Assembly (NCBI GenBank): GCA_003994795.1 | Contig: AP018269.1 | Coordinates: forward strand, 372,001-436,000 | Origin: Cylindrospermum sp. NIES-4074 | Lineage (GTDB): Bacteria; Cyanobacteriota; Cyanobacteriia; Cyanobacteriales; Nostocaceae | Reading direction: 5' to 3' | DNA: 64,000 nt | Shown here: positions 57,094-64,000 of the stretch, in pieces | Layout of the letters: every line of letters starts with the position of its first letter | How positions within the stretch are numbered: position 1 is the first letter of the stretch | Made by a program: the position numbers and the translations under genes | Notes under the pieces: generated by a model | What the model saw: the letters and a program-made list of their open reading frames with translations, nothing else | Database searches by the model: none | What the model was told of the DNA's origin: nothing

Positions 57094-58350
57094 ATGTTAC
57101 AAGAAGCTAGCACCCATCTCATTGCTCCGGAACCATCGGAAGACTTGATCACCAACGAGCCTTGGACGATAGAAACCTATGCTGATGGCTTGATGGATGA
57201 CCTCTTTGCGGATATTGATGACATCCTCGATGGTAGTGGAAATCTCCCGCACCAAACCGTGAGGACAGAACCTGTATCGCAGCAAACAGTGACGGTGACA
57301 GTGCCACAAATCGTTGTGCCACAGACAGTGAATCGACCGCAAGCACTACCACCAATTAAAAACAAGCAGGTGAGTGCGCTGGTGGTTAAACCTGCCACCG
57401 TGACAGCGATTCAAAAGCATCAGGAAAGCAGGGGTACTTTAAACAAACTACTGCTTCTGGGCGTAATCTTAAGTGTGGCAGCGGGGATTATCTACCTGCT
57501 GAAATCTGGAATTCTCACTATATTCATCCCCCCAACTCTACCAACACCACAGCCACAGTCACAGTTACCAACAAAAAAAACACCTGAGACAGATTTGGTT
57601 GATTATATGTCGGATGCGATCGCAGTCATCGACCAGCGAGAGATGAATAACAATCAAATAGCTGCCAAACCCCGATTATCCAGTAGTGCAAATCTTAACC
57701 AAACAGCCCTGGCTCTACCCAGTGTTCAACCCGTTGGCACTCTACCCCCACCGCTGACTGCTAACAATACCCTACCAGCTACTAACCGGGCAACTAACGT
57801 TGTTGAGCGCATCTACATCCCCGTTTATCAAGCGCCATCACCCATGCGCTATGCACTACCACCAATTTCTACTCGTGTGCAGATACCTCCACCTGTTGGG
57901 GTAAAAAATGCCCCCAATCCCGTGCGGCCACAAGCCAAGCCTGTGGATAAAATGGTAGCTGCAACTGTGCGAACTGCACCAATTCCCGTCAGACCAGCTA
58001 TCAGTCCTCTGCCTGGATTGCCATCTGTACCACCAAAACGGACTGCTGCTAAAGCCCCTGCACCAGTAACTGTTGCCAAAGCCCCTACACCAAGAGCAGA
58101 GCTAGAAAAGGAACCAACTACTACCCAGCAGCAAGTATTCTTACCTAGTAATCCCACAGAATTAGAGGGGTTGTTAGAGTTAGGTAATAAATCTGCGGCT
58201 TTGTTTAAAATCGAGGGTGTGACACGTCTTGTCAACGTGGGAGAGAGCATTGGTTCCAGCGGTTGGACATTAGTAGAGGTGAGTAATGGAGAGGCGATCG
58301 TGCGTCGTAACGGCGAAGTCCGATCTATTTACACTGGGCAGAAGTTTTAA
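57094..58350 (+). CDS. Single-pass membrane protein with PilP/GspC-like C-terminal domain
   Basis: I choose the ATG at 57094 because upstream sequence is a TTTTGAA-type repeat that makes an in-frame TTG at 57031 unlikely. A cytoplasmic stretch of about 118 residues precedes one membrane segment (LNKLLLLGVILSVAAGIIYL). A long Pro/Thr-rich periplasmic linker follows, then a C-terminal domain SAALFKIEGVTRLVNVGESI, SSGWTLVEVSNGEAIVRRNG, resembling PilP/GspC homology-region domains of pilus and secretion machines. No pilus genes are adjacent. The family identity is uncertain; about 418 residues. Confidence 0.7.
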   Translation: MLQEASTHLIAPEPSEDLITNEPWTIETYADGLMDDLFADIDDILDGSGNLPHQTVRTEPVSQQTVTVTVPQIVVPQTVNRPQALPPIKNKQVSALVVKPATVTAIQKHQESRGTLNKLLLLGVILSVAAGIIYLLKSGILTIFIPPTLPTPQPQSQLPTKKTPETDLVDYMSDAIAVIDQREMNNNQIAAKPRLSSSANLNQTALALPSVQPVGTLPPPLTANNTLPATNRATNVVERIYIPVYQAPSPMRYALPPISTRVQIPPPVGVKNAPNPVRPQAKPVDKMVAATVRTAPIPVRPAISPLPGLPSVPPKRTAAKAPAPVTVAKAPTPRAELEKEPTTTQQQVFLPSNPTELEGLLELGNKSAALFKIEGVTRLVNVGESIGSSGWTLVEVSNGEAIVRRNGEVRSIYTGQKF

Positions 58351-58677
58351 CGAAATTGCCGATTTTTTAGCCCTGGTGAAATTTGTAACTTTGGTTTTGT
58401 AGCGAATTTCGCGATCGGCAAAGCCGCTTATCTTCTGGGGTGTTAACTGGGCAAACTGAGTAAAAAATGGTTTATGTGGGGGTGGAGGCGATCGCCTTCT
58501 CTGTTCCATCTGATATCTTGCACCATTCTCAATTAGCCCCCTCAGCCCCCTGGGAATTAATTCCCTCAATCAGGGGTATTGCAACGATTCGTGAAAAATC
58601 CCGCCATATCCCTTGAAACGCTTATCGAGAGATCATTTCAGTTCCTAAACCAAAACTTGTTCATGAGTTGCTGTAGT
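58351..58677. other. 327-bp gap with dispersed repeats
   Basis: The gap holds the second copy of the CATTCTCAATTAGCCCCCTC repeat at 58509-58557 and G-rich short hairpins. No gene is supported. Confidence 0.45.
58509..58557. repeat. Dispersed repeat, second copy
   Basis: CTGATATCTTGCACCATTCT and CAATTAGCCCCCTCAG match the copy at 5090-5137 at nearly all positions. After it comes GGGAATTAATTCCCTCAATCAGGG, a short hairpin. Confidence 0.6.
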
Positions 58678-59148
58678 CTAGCCCGCATTCAATACTTTAC
58701 GAAACACAATCTTATCAGCGCCCGTCGTGTAGAAGTCCCGGATGCAAGCCTCCTCCTCGTAGCCGCACTTCGAGTAGAACGTCCGTGTGCGCTCGAAGCT
58801 TGCTAAAGTTTCCACCAGTAACATTCTTCCACCGCGAGCCTTCAAGGTTTCTTCAACGTAGCGCAGCAACTTCCCACCGCGTCCTTGTCCTTGGTGGTCA
58901 GGGCGAATGGCGATCAATTGTAGGTTCCAGGTCTGATCGGTCATCCGTTCAGGCTCACAATAGGCAACCCCCACCGGCCCGTCTTTGTCATCGTCGTCGG
59001 TGATCCAGAACGGATAGCCGTCGGTGTTGCTGCTAAAGTAGTCAGCCAGCATTTTGCTGAGATACTCAAGCTCGTTCGGCTGGAAACCGATTGTGTTAGC
59101 TACGGCAATCAGTGCCGCTGCATCTTCGGGTTTTGTAGGTCGGATCAT
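58678..59148 (-). CDS. GNAT-family N-acetyltransferase
   Basis: The preferred start is the ATG at 59148 (MIRPTKPEDAAALIAVANTI), giving 156 residues; a longer frame would run over the promoter. The acetyl-CoA-binding motif is IRPDHQGQGRGGKLLRYVEE, followed by FYSKCGYEEEACIRDFYTTG. The substrate is unknown. The gene is divergent from the MarR gene, and each of the two promoters contains a palindrome, so MarR probably controls it. Confidence 0.87.
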   Translation of the reverse strand: MIRPTKPEDAAALIAVANTIGFQPNELEYLSKMLADYFSSNTDGYPFWITDDDDKDGPVGVAYCEPERMTDQTWNLQLIAIRPDHQGQGRGGKLLRYVEETLKARGGRMLLVETLASFERTRTFYSKCGYEEEACIRDFYTTGADKIVFRKVLNAG

Positions 59149-59158
59149 GAAGAATTTA

Positions 59159-59187
59159 ATTGTATGCTTGAAGCATATAATAAGCAA
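59159..59187 (-). promoter_or_regulatory. Promoter of the GNAT gene
   Basis: Read on the minus strand: -35 TTGCTT (59187-59182), 17-bp spacer, -10 TACAAT (59164-59159). The predicted start is about 3-6 bases before the ATG at 59148, so the leader is almost absent. The palindrome 59163-59177 fills most of the spacer. Confidence 0.6.
59163..59177. promoter_or_regulatory. MarR operator candidate, site 1
   Basis: TATGCTT-G-AAGCATA, a perfect 7-1-7 palindrome lying between the -35 and -10 boxes of the leftward GNAT promoter. Confidence 0.65.
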
Positions 59188-59196
59188 CAGATTTGC

Positions 59197-59225
59197 TTGA
59201 TGTCAATATGCATGACGCATATAAT
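59197..59225 (+). promoter_or_regulatory. Promoter of the MarR gene
   Basis: -35 TTGATG (59197-59202), 17-bp spacer, -10 TATAAT (59220-59225). The predicted start falls at or next to the ATG at 59232, implying a leaderless message. Confidence 0.6.
59207..59221. promoter_or_regulatory. MarR operator candidate, site 2
   Basis: TATGC-ATGAC-GCATA, arms of 5 bp matching the outer bases of site 1, within the spacer of the rightward MarR promoter. The two centres are 44 bp apart, about four helical turns. Confidence 0.6.
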
Positions 59226-59231
59226 TTAGGT

Positions 59232-59744
59232 ATGGAAAATACTAACCTGGCGAATGTAGTGGGGGCTTTGGCCCTTGCCTTGACAGATTCTGTCGCCCAG
59301 TCGGCGGAGCGAATGGTCGATGATGCAGGGCCGGCTGCGGAGGCTCTTTGCTTGGTAAGACATGCACCTGGGATATCGATTGAACAATTGCGCCGCGCCC
59401 TTGGAATGTCGCATCCAGGTGCAGTACGGCTTGTAGAGCGATTGGAGAAACAAGGATTGATTCTCCGTGAACGTTGCTCTGTTGATCGCAGAGCTGTGGA
59501 GCTGAAGTTGACCCCAGAAGGAGAAACTCTGGTGAGCAATATCCATCAAGCGCGGCTCTCGGCACTTGAGGAAGCCATTGCTTCTCTATCTTCAAGAGAC
59601 CGCCTACATTTGTGCCGCATCAGTAACCAAATCTTGTTTTCCCTGACAAAAACGAAGGATAGCGCCTTAACTATCTGCCGTTTATGTGATGAAACAAATT
59701 GTCTGAATTGTCCAGTGGGTAAACGTTACAGCGAATTAACTTAA
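59232..59744 (+). CDS. MarR-family regulator with Cys-rich C-terminus
   Basis: The 170-residue protein (start ATG 59232) has a winged helix: CLVRHAPGISIEQLRRALGM, SHPGAVRLVERLEKQGLILR and ERCSVDRRAVELKLTPEGE. Near the C-terminus, CRLCDETNCLNCPVGK holds four cysteines with CxxC spacing, suggesting metal binding or redox sensing. It probably represses itself and the divergent GNAT gene. The ligand is not apparent. A longer in-frame start at 59193 would extend over the promoter. Confidence 0.88.
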   Translation: MENTNLANVVGALALALTDSVAQSAERMVDDAGPAAEALCLVRHAPGISIEQLRRALGMSHPGAVRLVERLEKQGLILRERCSVDRRAVELKLTPEGETLVSNIHQARLSALEEAIASLSSRDRLHLCRISNQILFSLTKTKDSALTICRLCDETNCLNCPVGKRYSELT

Positions 59745-59786
59745 CGCGGGTGAATGCAGAATTCGGACATCCCTTTTGGGTAATGA

Positions 59787-59816
59787 GAAAGCCCCCCTTA
59801 AAAAGGAGGGTCTTTC
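59787..59816 (+). terminator. Terminator after the MarR gene
   Basis: Arms GAAAGCCCCCCTT (59787-59799) and AAGGAGGGTCTTTC (59803-59816), nearly complementary, with T-rich sequence TCTTTCTTTC at the end, 43 bp past the stop. Confidence 0.6.
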
Positions 59817-59833
59817 TTTCGATGGTTAAAAAA

Positions 59834-59906
59834 CGAGCGCGGAGGGATTCGAACCCCCGATCCACAGGACCGGAACCTGTTGCTCTATCCACTGAGCCAC
59901 GCGCCC
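59834..59906 (-). tRNA. tRNA-Arg, anticodon CCG
   Basis: The minus strand forms a cloverleaf: acceptor GGGCGCG/CGCGCTC with one G-U pair and discriminator G, D-arm GGCTCAGTGGATAGAGC, anticodon stem ACAGG/CCTGT with loop TTCCGGT (anticodon CCG), T-arm GGGGGTTCGAATCCCTC. CCA is not encoded. Confidence 0.95.
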
Positions 59907-59939
59907 ATATATTTTTCTAGTATAGCATACTTTTTGGCT

Positions 59940-61157
59940 TTAGAGAAAATCAGCGGGGTTTACAGGTGAGCCATCCCGCCGGACTTCAAAATGCAGGTGG
60001 GGGCCTGTGGAAAAACCTGTGGAACCGACAGCGGCGATCGCTTGTCCCCGTTGCACAGATTGTCCTTCAGAAACATACAATTCGCTGCTATGTCCATAAA
60101 GTGTAGTGATGCCTCTGCCGTGGTTGATAATTACAGCTTTGCCATAACCACCATACCAACCTGCAAAAATCACAGTTCCTGAATCTGCTGCCCGAATTGT
60201 ACTACCATAGCTAGCAGCAAAATCTAACCCTGCATGAAAGCGGCGATAACCGAGTATGGGATGTACCCGCCAACCAAAGGGACTGCTAGTGGATGCGTCG
60301 CTGGGGAATGCAAATATCCCAGTTCCCCGAATAATTACGCTTTTGCTGCTGGTTTTGGCTTGTGCTTCTTTTCTTGCTTGTGCTTCTTCTCTGGCTTTGG
60401 CTTCTGCTACCTTTTGCTGAATCAAAACTTCCAGATTTTGGGAATCTTTCTCTAGCTGGTTTTGTGCAGCTGCTAATGCGAGGCGATCGCTATTTAGGCG
60501 TTGAATCAATTCTGATTGTAACTGCCCCTGACCTTGATAATCGGCTTTTTGGGCTAATAATTGCTGACGAATCAAGGCTATTTCGTTCTTTTGCCCTTCT
60601 ACATCAGTTTTTTGTTTAATTAACAAGTCTGCGAGGGTAGCAAGTTTTGCTAAAATCTGCTGGTCTGCGCGATAAACTAGCTTTAGTTGATGACGACGGC
60701 TGATAAAATCGCTGATATTTTGGCTTTCGAGTAAAACGGCTAATCCTTGAGAAGTTGGCGATCGCTGAATAAACCGCAATCGTGCTACTGTTGCAACTTG
60801 TCGCGCTTCATAAGCACGTTCTGCTGTCACCAAATCAGCTTCTAACTGCTGGAGGCGTTCTGTGGCTAGACGTAAGCGCAACTCGCTGTCTTGAATTTGG
60901 CTAGTAGTAGTTTGGAGATTTTGCTGAATACCCGTGAGGTTCTTTTGCGCCTCTTGTTGCAGATTTTTTAGGCGATCGCGTTCCTTAACTACATTCTCAC
61001 GTTCTTGCTTAATTTGCTGCTGCTGTTGTCTCAAAGTATTAATAGCAGATGAAGGTGTTGCATATACTGGTAGCAATACCAAAACACTGCACAGCACACA
61101 GCAAAATGTCAGAAACCACCACCCAAATCTGATTTTTCGCAAAAATGCTGTTTTCAT
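59940..61157 (-). CDS. EnvC/NlpD-like M23-family peptidase (murein hydrolase activator type)
   Basis: I choose the ATG at 61157, which gives a signal anchor (MKTAFLRKIRFGWWFLTFCC). A coiled coil covers about 40-280 (many Gln/Leu/Glu). The C-terminal M23 domain has SPFGWRVHPILGYRRFHAGL and DFAASYGSTIRAADSGTV, then HGRGITTLYGHSS and GPHLHFEVRRDGSPV. Active-site residues (H, D, HxH) are present, unlike degenerate EnvC activators, so it may cut peptidoglycan itself or activate amidases. Role in cell separation is an inference. Confidence 0.9.
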   Translation of the reverse strand: MKTAFLRKIRFGWWFLTFCCVLCSVLVLLPVYATPSSAINTLRQQQQQIKQERENVVKERDRLKNLQQEAQKNLTGIQQNLQTTTSQIQDSELRLRLATERLQQLEADLVTAERAYEARQVATVARLRFIQRSPTSQGLAVLLESQNISDFISRRHQLKLVYRADQQILAKLATLADLLIKQKTDVEGQKNEIALIRQQLLAQKADYQGQGQLQSELIQRLNSDRLALAAAQNQLEKDSQNLEVLIQQKVAEAKAREEAQARKEAQAKTSSKSVIIRGTGIFAFPSDASTSSPFGWRVHPILGYRRFHAGLDFAASYGSTIRAADSGTVIFAGWYGGYGKAVIINHGRGITTLYGHSSELYVSEGQSVQRGQAIAAVGSTGFSTGPHLHFEVRRDGSPVNPADFL

Positions 61158-61314
61158 GCAGTTATATTCAGCCAAAGAAGTGCAAGCATAAGCAGGATTA
61201 TGCCCAAAACTTGGCAAAATTTAACACCGAATTAGCCGTGTTTTGACTCAAGAAAAATCAAGAAGTTACAGAAATTGCATGGTTAGCGATCGCCTTTGAA
61301 AAAAACTTTGCGAT

Positions 61315-62451
61315 TTACTGATCCTGATTGTTTTGCCTTTCAAGGTGCTTGTCACCCATCAGCTCATGACGTCTGCGCCAAAACTGACTCTGGCTCCAGC
61401 GCTGCTCTTCAGCACTATATTGCCTGTGGATCTGCCGATAATTCTCAAACTCCTGCCGCACCAAGCTAGCATACTTGGCCAGTCCGGCAGTTTCTTCTTT
61501 GGTGAGGCGATCGCCAATAGCATATCCCGCAAAAATCCCCAAACGCAAAGCCTTGGTAATACCCTGAGACGACAGAGGATCATAAGCAGAAGCCGCATCC
61601 CCCACTGCCAGCCAATGATCGCCACAAACCTGATCGAGACAGGTCGAATTGGCCGGACGCACCATCACCTCATCCGGCAGGACACCATTTTCCGCACTGG
61701 CTTGAATCCAGCGTGTTTGTTCGAGTAGTGCTAGCCAGCGATCGCGATTTTTCAACCCCAACTCACGAGCAAGATCACTATCGGTCAGGCAAGCGACTAC
61801 CCGATGATTGTCTGCCAGTGCCGTATACCACCAACCATTAGGAAAAGATTCAATCAGTGTGCCAGGGCTGGGATGATTGTCAATCGTGAAGAAACCAACA
61901 AAGGCAGTTAAATGGTCAAAAACCAACAGCCGTGCCATTTTGCGGGCAACTGTTGCTCGTCGTCCTGTGGCATCTACGAGAAAGCGAGTTTGGAGGGAGG
62001 CTCCATTGGTAAGGTGGAGATGCCAAAGATTGTTGGCGGTGAAGTTGGGTTGGGAGATCGACACCAATTTAGTCTGCGATCGCACTTCCACACCCCGTTG
62101 AGCCACTTGCTTTGCCAAAAATCGGTCAAAACGGGTTCGGTCTAAATGCCACCCCGCGCCCCGTGCTGAATAGATGAAATGATTTTCCATCAGGAAAGGT
62201 TGCCCCCAAACTGCGGCTTGACTGTGAACTGAGCGAAATTGCTCTGCCTCAAACCCCTCCCAAATGCCCAAATGGATCAGCAGTGGGCGAGCAATAGCAG
62301 GTAAAACCTCGCCCACGCGGGGCTGATCGTAGGCTGAAGCTTCCAGCAAAATGATATTGAGGCTAGGGAAATGCGATCGCAACGACAACGCCGTGGCACA
62401 GCCTGCTGCACCTCCGCCCAAAATCACAACATCATAGGTCTTCAAGGGCAA
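61315..62451 (-). CDS. LodB/GoxB-like FAD-dependent oxidoreductase
   Basis: The 378-residue flavoprotein has the FAD dinucleotide motif VVILGGGAAGCATALSLRSH and a second signature WLAVGDAASAYDPLSSQGIT. This is the tryptophan-halogenase/geranylgeranyl-reductase-like branch. LodB-type proteins are needed to mature the cysteine tryptophylquinone cofactor in LodA-type oxidases. Genes upstream encode a LodA-like protein and a small protein, on the same strand, with an 18-bp gap, so an operon is likely. Confidence 0.88.
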   Translation of the reverse strand: MPLKTYDVVILGGGAAGCATALSLRSHFPSLNIILLEASAYDQPRVGEVLPAIARPLLIHLGIWEGFEAEQFRSVHSQAAVWGQPFLMENHFIYSARGAGWHLDRTRFDRFLAKQVAQRGVEVRSQTKLVSISQPNFTANNLWHLHLTNGASLQTRFLVDATGRRATVARKMARLLVFDHLTAFVGFFTIDNHPSPGTLIESFPNGWWYTALADNHRVVACLTDSDLARELGLKNRDRWLALLEQTRWIQASAENGVLPDEVMVRPANSTCLDQVCGDHWLAVGDAASAYDPLSSQGITKALRLGIFAGYAIGDRLTKEETAGLAKYASLVRQEFENYRQIHRQYSAEEQRWSQSQFWRRRHELMGDKHLERQNNQDQ

Positions 62452-62469
62452 ACTCTCCTAATTGACACG

Positions 62470-62889
62470 TTAATTCTGTCGCACCGCGTAGAAAGAAGCG
62501 ACAACCCCCGCTGGAGAAACACCCCCCCTCGAAGAGGAATGGGGAATAGTTCGCACCACAGATCCCACCATTGCTGCCCGTTGCAACGTGGCATCGCTGT
62601 TGGGCCAGACTGGCACTAACCAGGCAATATAGTCATAGATCCACTCTTCCCCATTGACCAGCCCCTTGCCCTGAAACCGGGCCTGCATGGGAGAGCCATA
62701 AGCTCGGCTACCGTGCAACTCCAGAGACCAGCCGTCGCCGCCAATAGTGCCTTGAAGCAGGTCAAACTCTGTCTCGTGAATGGCGATCGTCCCTCGACCA
62801 AATTCCAAGTCATTAAACGCCTTCTTAATATCAGGATCATTTAACAGACTGCGATAAGTCCAAGACCCCACAAAAGGGTTATTGTTCAT
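62470..62889 (-). CDS. Hypothetical protein within a LodA/LodB-like operon
   Basis: The 139-residue protein starts MNNNPFVGSWTYRSLLNDPD and contains LEFGRGTIAIHETEFDLLQG and GDGWSLELHGSRAYGSPMQA, with beta-rich character (lipocalin-like in feel, though I cannot name a family). It has no signal peptide. Its start overlaps the LodA-like stop by 4 bases (62886-62889), and it sits between the oxidase and the flavoprotein. A role in cofactor maturation or substrate handling is inference only. Confidence 0.75.
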   Translation of the reverse strand: MNNNPFVGSWTYRSLLNDPDIKKAFNDLEFGRGTIAIHETEFDLLQGTIGGDGWSLELHGSRAYGSPMQARFQGKGLVNGEEWIYDYIAWLVPVWPNSDATLQRAAMVGSVVRTIPHSSSRGGVSPAGVVASFYAVRQN

Positions 62890-64000
62890 AAATCCTCTTT
62901 ACGTTCAACGCTAATGTATTTCTTGTCTGGAGAAGCTTTATCTTCTTCACGTGCTGGTAAAGGTAAATAGGGGTTGCGGATGATAAAGCCAAGACGAGAC
63001 CATTCCGTGACCATTTTCAGATTTCCGGCATTGGTCTGGGGTACACCACGAGACCAGTTTAAGTATTTATATTGGGGTTGTCCTCCATCAAAACCCACCA
63101 CTTCATAAGCTTGCAGGGGGCGATGGGCAGGCCACCACAGGGTTTCCCATACCTGCTGCTCTCGTTCCAGCCAAGTATCATTTCCACTGTCGGGGTTAAG
63201 TAAATTCCAATCTTTGTAGGTGATATTGATTTTGTGAGTAGTGCATTCATTAAAATCAGATTGCCAGGGTAATGCTATTTGTTTGGTCAAGTCTCCCGGC
63301 TGCAAGCCCTGATCAAAATTGCTGTCCTGACTGAGGTTAGTATCAACTGAAGAGGTGTAATCCTGGGCTGGAAGCCCGCGTTGATTAGCCTGAGCCGCAG
63401 TTTGGGGAAAGTTGGAGAAATCAGGATCAGCTTTGAGTCGGTAGGGTTCTTTATAAATGGCAGGATTACGAATCAGCCAACCCACTTCTCCCCCTGGACA
63501 AAATGCTCCACCCAAAACATTCATCAATACGCCCTGATCTAAATCTCGTCCAGTTTTATTGACCCAATTTTTATAGGGGTGGAATACATCTATCTCGTCT
63601 GGTTTAACCCAACCCTCATCAATCTCGTTATAGAATTTGCCTTCCGCCCATTGTCGCAAGATATGAAGCTGATAGTCAGTCATGCGTAGGAACTTGGATG
63701 GAGCAACATTATTGAAGGGATTATCTCCTGCCAACAGGGGCATCAAGGGCAGGTTAGAGGTGCGGTTTTTGGGTGCGCCACCCAGGCGGAACCGATTTTC
63801 TTCATCCGGTTGTCGCATGATATCGTAGAGAAATTTCCTCTCTTTGCGGAAGCGATCGTAGGTACAATCCGTCTTTGCTTTTTCAAAAGCGTCTTCCAAC
63901 AGCTTTCCAGTGTGAAACTCTTGGAGACATTGAGACAAATTAGGGCGAAAATCCTCTTTTTCATCCTCATTAGGACGACGGGAGAGCTTTCGATTCACTG
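62886..64000 (-). CDS. LodA/GoxA-family CTQ-dependent amino-acid oxidase (partial; N-terminus beyond window end)
   Basis: At least 370 residues of a LodA-type protein run to the right edge; a GTG at 63998 is probably internal, since members have about 650-720 residues. Conserved segments are LGGAFCPGGEVGWLIRNPAI and LALPWQSDF-like IALPWQSDFNEC. In LodA enzymes a Cys and a Trp crosslink to cysteine tryptophylquinone; here Cys167 and Trp245 (counting from 63998) are candidates (inference). These enzymes oxidise lysine or glycine, releasing hydrogen peroxide. The C-terminal GFIIRNPYLPLPAREE is present. It leads the three-gene operon. Confidence 0.85.
   Translation of the reverse strand, partial: VNRKLSRRPNEDEKEDFRPNLSQCLQEFHTGKLLEDAFEKAKTDCTYDRFRKERKFLYDIMRQPDEENRFRLGGAPKNRTSNLPLMPLLAGDNPFNNVAPSKFLRMTDYQLHILRQWAEGKFYNEIDEGWVKPDEIDVFHPYKNWVNKTGRDLDQGVLMNVLGGAFCPGGEVGWLIRNPAIYKEPYRLKADPDFSNFPQTAAQANQRGLPAQDYTSSVDTNLSQDSNFDQGLQPGDLTKQIALPWQSDFNECTTHKINITYKDWNLLNPDSGNDTWLEREQQVWETLWWPAHRPLQAYEVVGFDGGQPQYKYLNWSRGVPQTNAGNLKMVTEWSRLGFIIRNPYLPLPAREEDKASPDKKYISVERKEDL

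Overview
This 64 kb window comes from a filamentous, Nostoc/Anabaena-like cyanobacterium. The evidence is photosystem I psaC, many copies of the HIP1 octamer GCGATCGC, a heptanucleotide tandem repeat, Hanks-kinase/histidine-kinase fusion proteins, orthocaspase, XisH/XisI and Uma2 family genes, and cyanobacterial-type MinC, MnmG and group 2 sigma factor. No rRNA, CRISPR array or intact insertion sequence was seen. Two tRNA genes are present, tRNA-Pro(CGG) and tRNA-Arg(CCG), both on the minus strand.

Layout. 1-2.6 kb: the end of an unidentified gene, then the minCDE division-site operon. 2.8-7.5 kb: Uma2 and DUF29 genes, a frameshifted Uma2 relic, two hypothetical genes, palindromic repeats and a 0.9 kb gene-free stretch with a terminator-like hairpin. 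7.6-12.5 kb: fmt, a DUF6464 gene, and a P-loop ATPase fused to unusual 48-residue TPR-like repeats. 12.6-14.6 kb: a small accessory cluster with an XRE regulator behind a perfect palindrome, XisH/XisI and a VapC-type toxin-antitoxin pair. 15-17.4 kb: psaC and glmS. 17.9-25.4 kb: an Asp-rich secreted protein, a PEP-CTERM-like beta-propeller protein, glutamate dehydrogenase, a carotenoid oxygenase and a BT1-family transporter. 25.5-26.6 kb: repeats and a ParE/ParD-like pair with a palindromic operator. 26.7-32.4 kb: sat, a Tat-exported pseudo-orthocaspase, and a membrane TPR protein. 32.6-42.7 kb: three signalling genes: a hybrid histidine kinase facing a 1902-residue Ser/Thr-kinase/ATPase/histidine-kinase fusion that is followed at once by an Rcp1-like response regulator.

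42.9-48.2 kb: mtnP, a small conserved gene, and a two-gene methyltransferase plus PD-(D/E)XK nuclease module that looks like a split restriction-modification or defence system. 48.5-58.4 kb: tRNA-Pro, lipA, gpsA, a group 2 sigma factor (probably sigC), an internally deleted ISL3 transposase relic, an orphan HicB-like gene, a VanY-like carboxypeptidase, a long palindromic element, mnmG and a PilP-like membrane protein. 58.6-59.8 kb: a divergent GNAT/MarR pair whose two promoters each contain a palindrome. 59.8-64 kb: tRNA-Arg, an EnvC-like M23 peptidase, and a LodA/LodB-like quinoprotein oxidase operon with an extra small gene, cut by the window end.

The strongest candidates for little-described biology are the methyltransferase/nuclease pair (44.4-48.2 kb), the LodA-X-LodB operon (61.3-64 kb), the YS-type pseudo-orthocaspase (28.0-30.2 kb), and the MarR/GNAT switch (59.15-59.23 kb). 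All product names come from reading motifs; no database search was possible.
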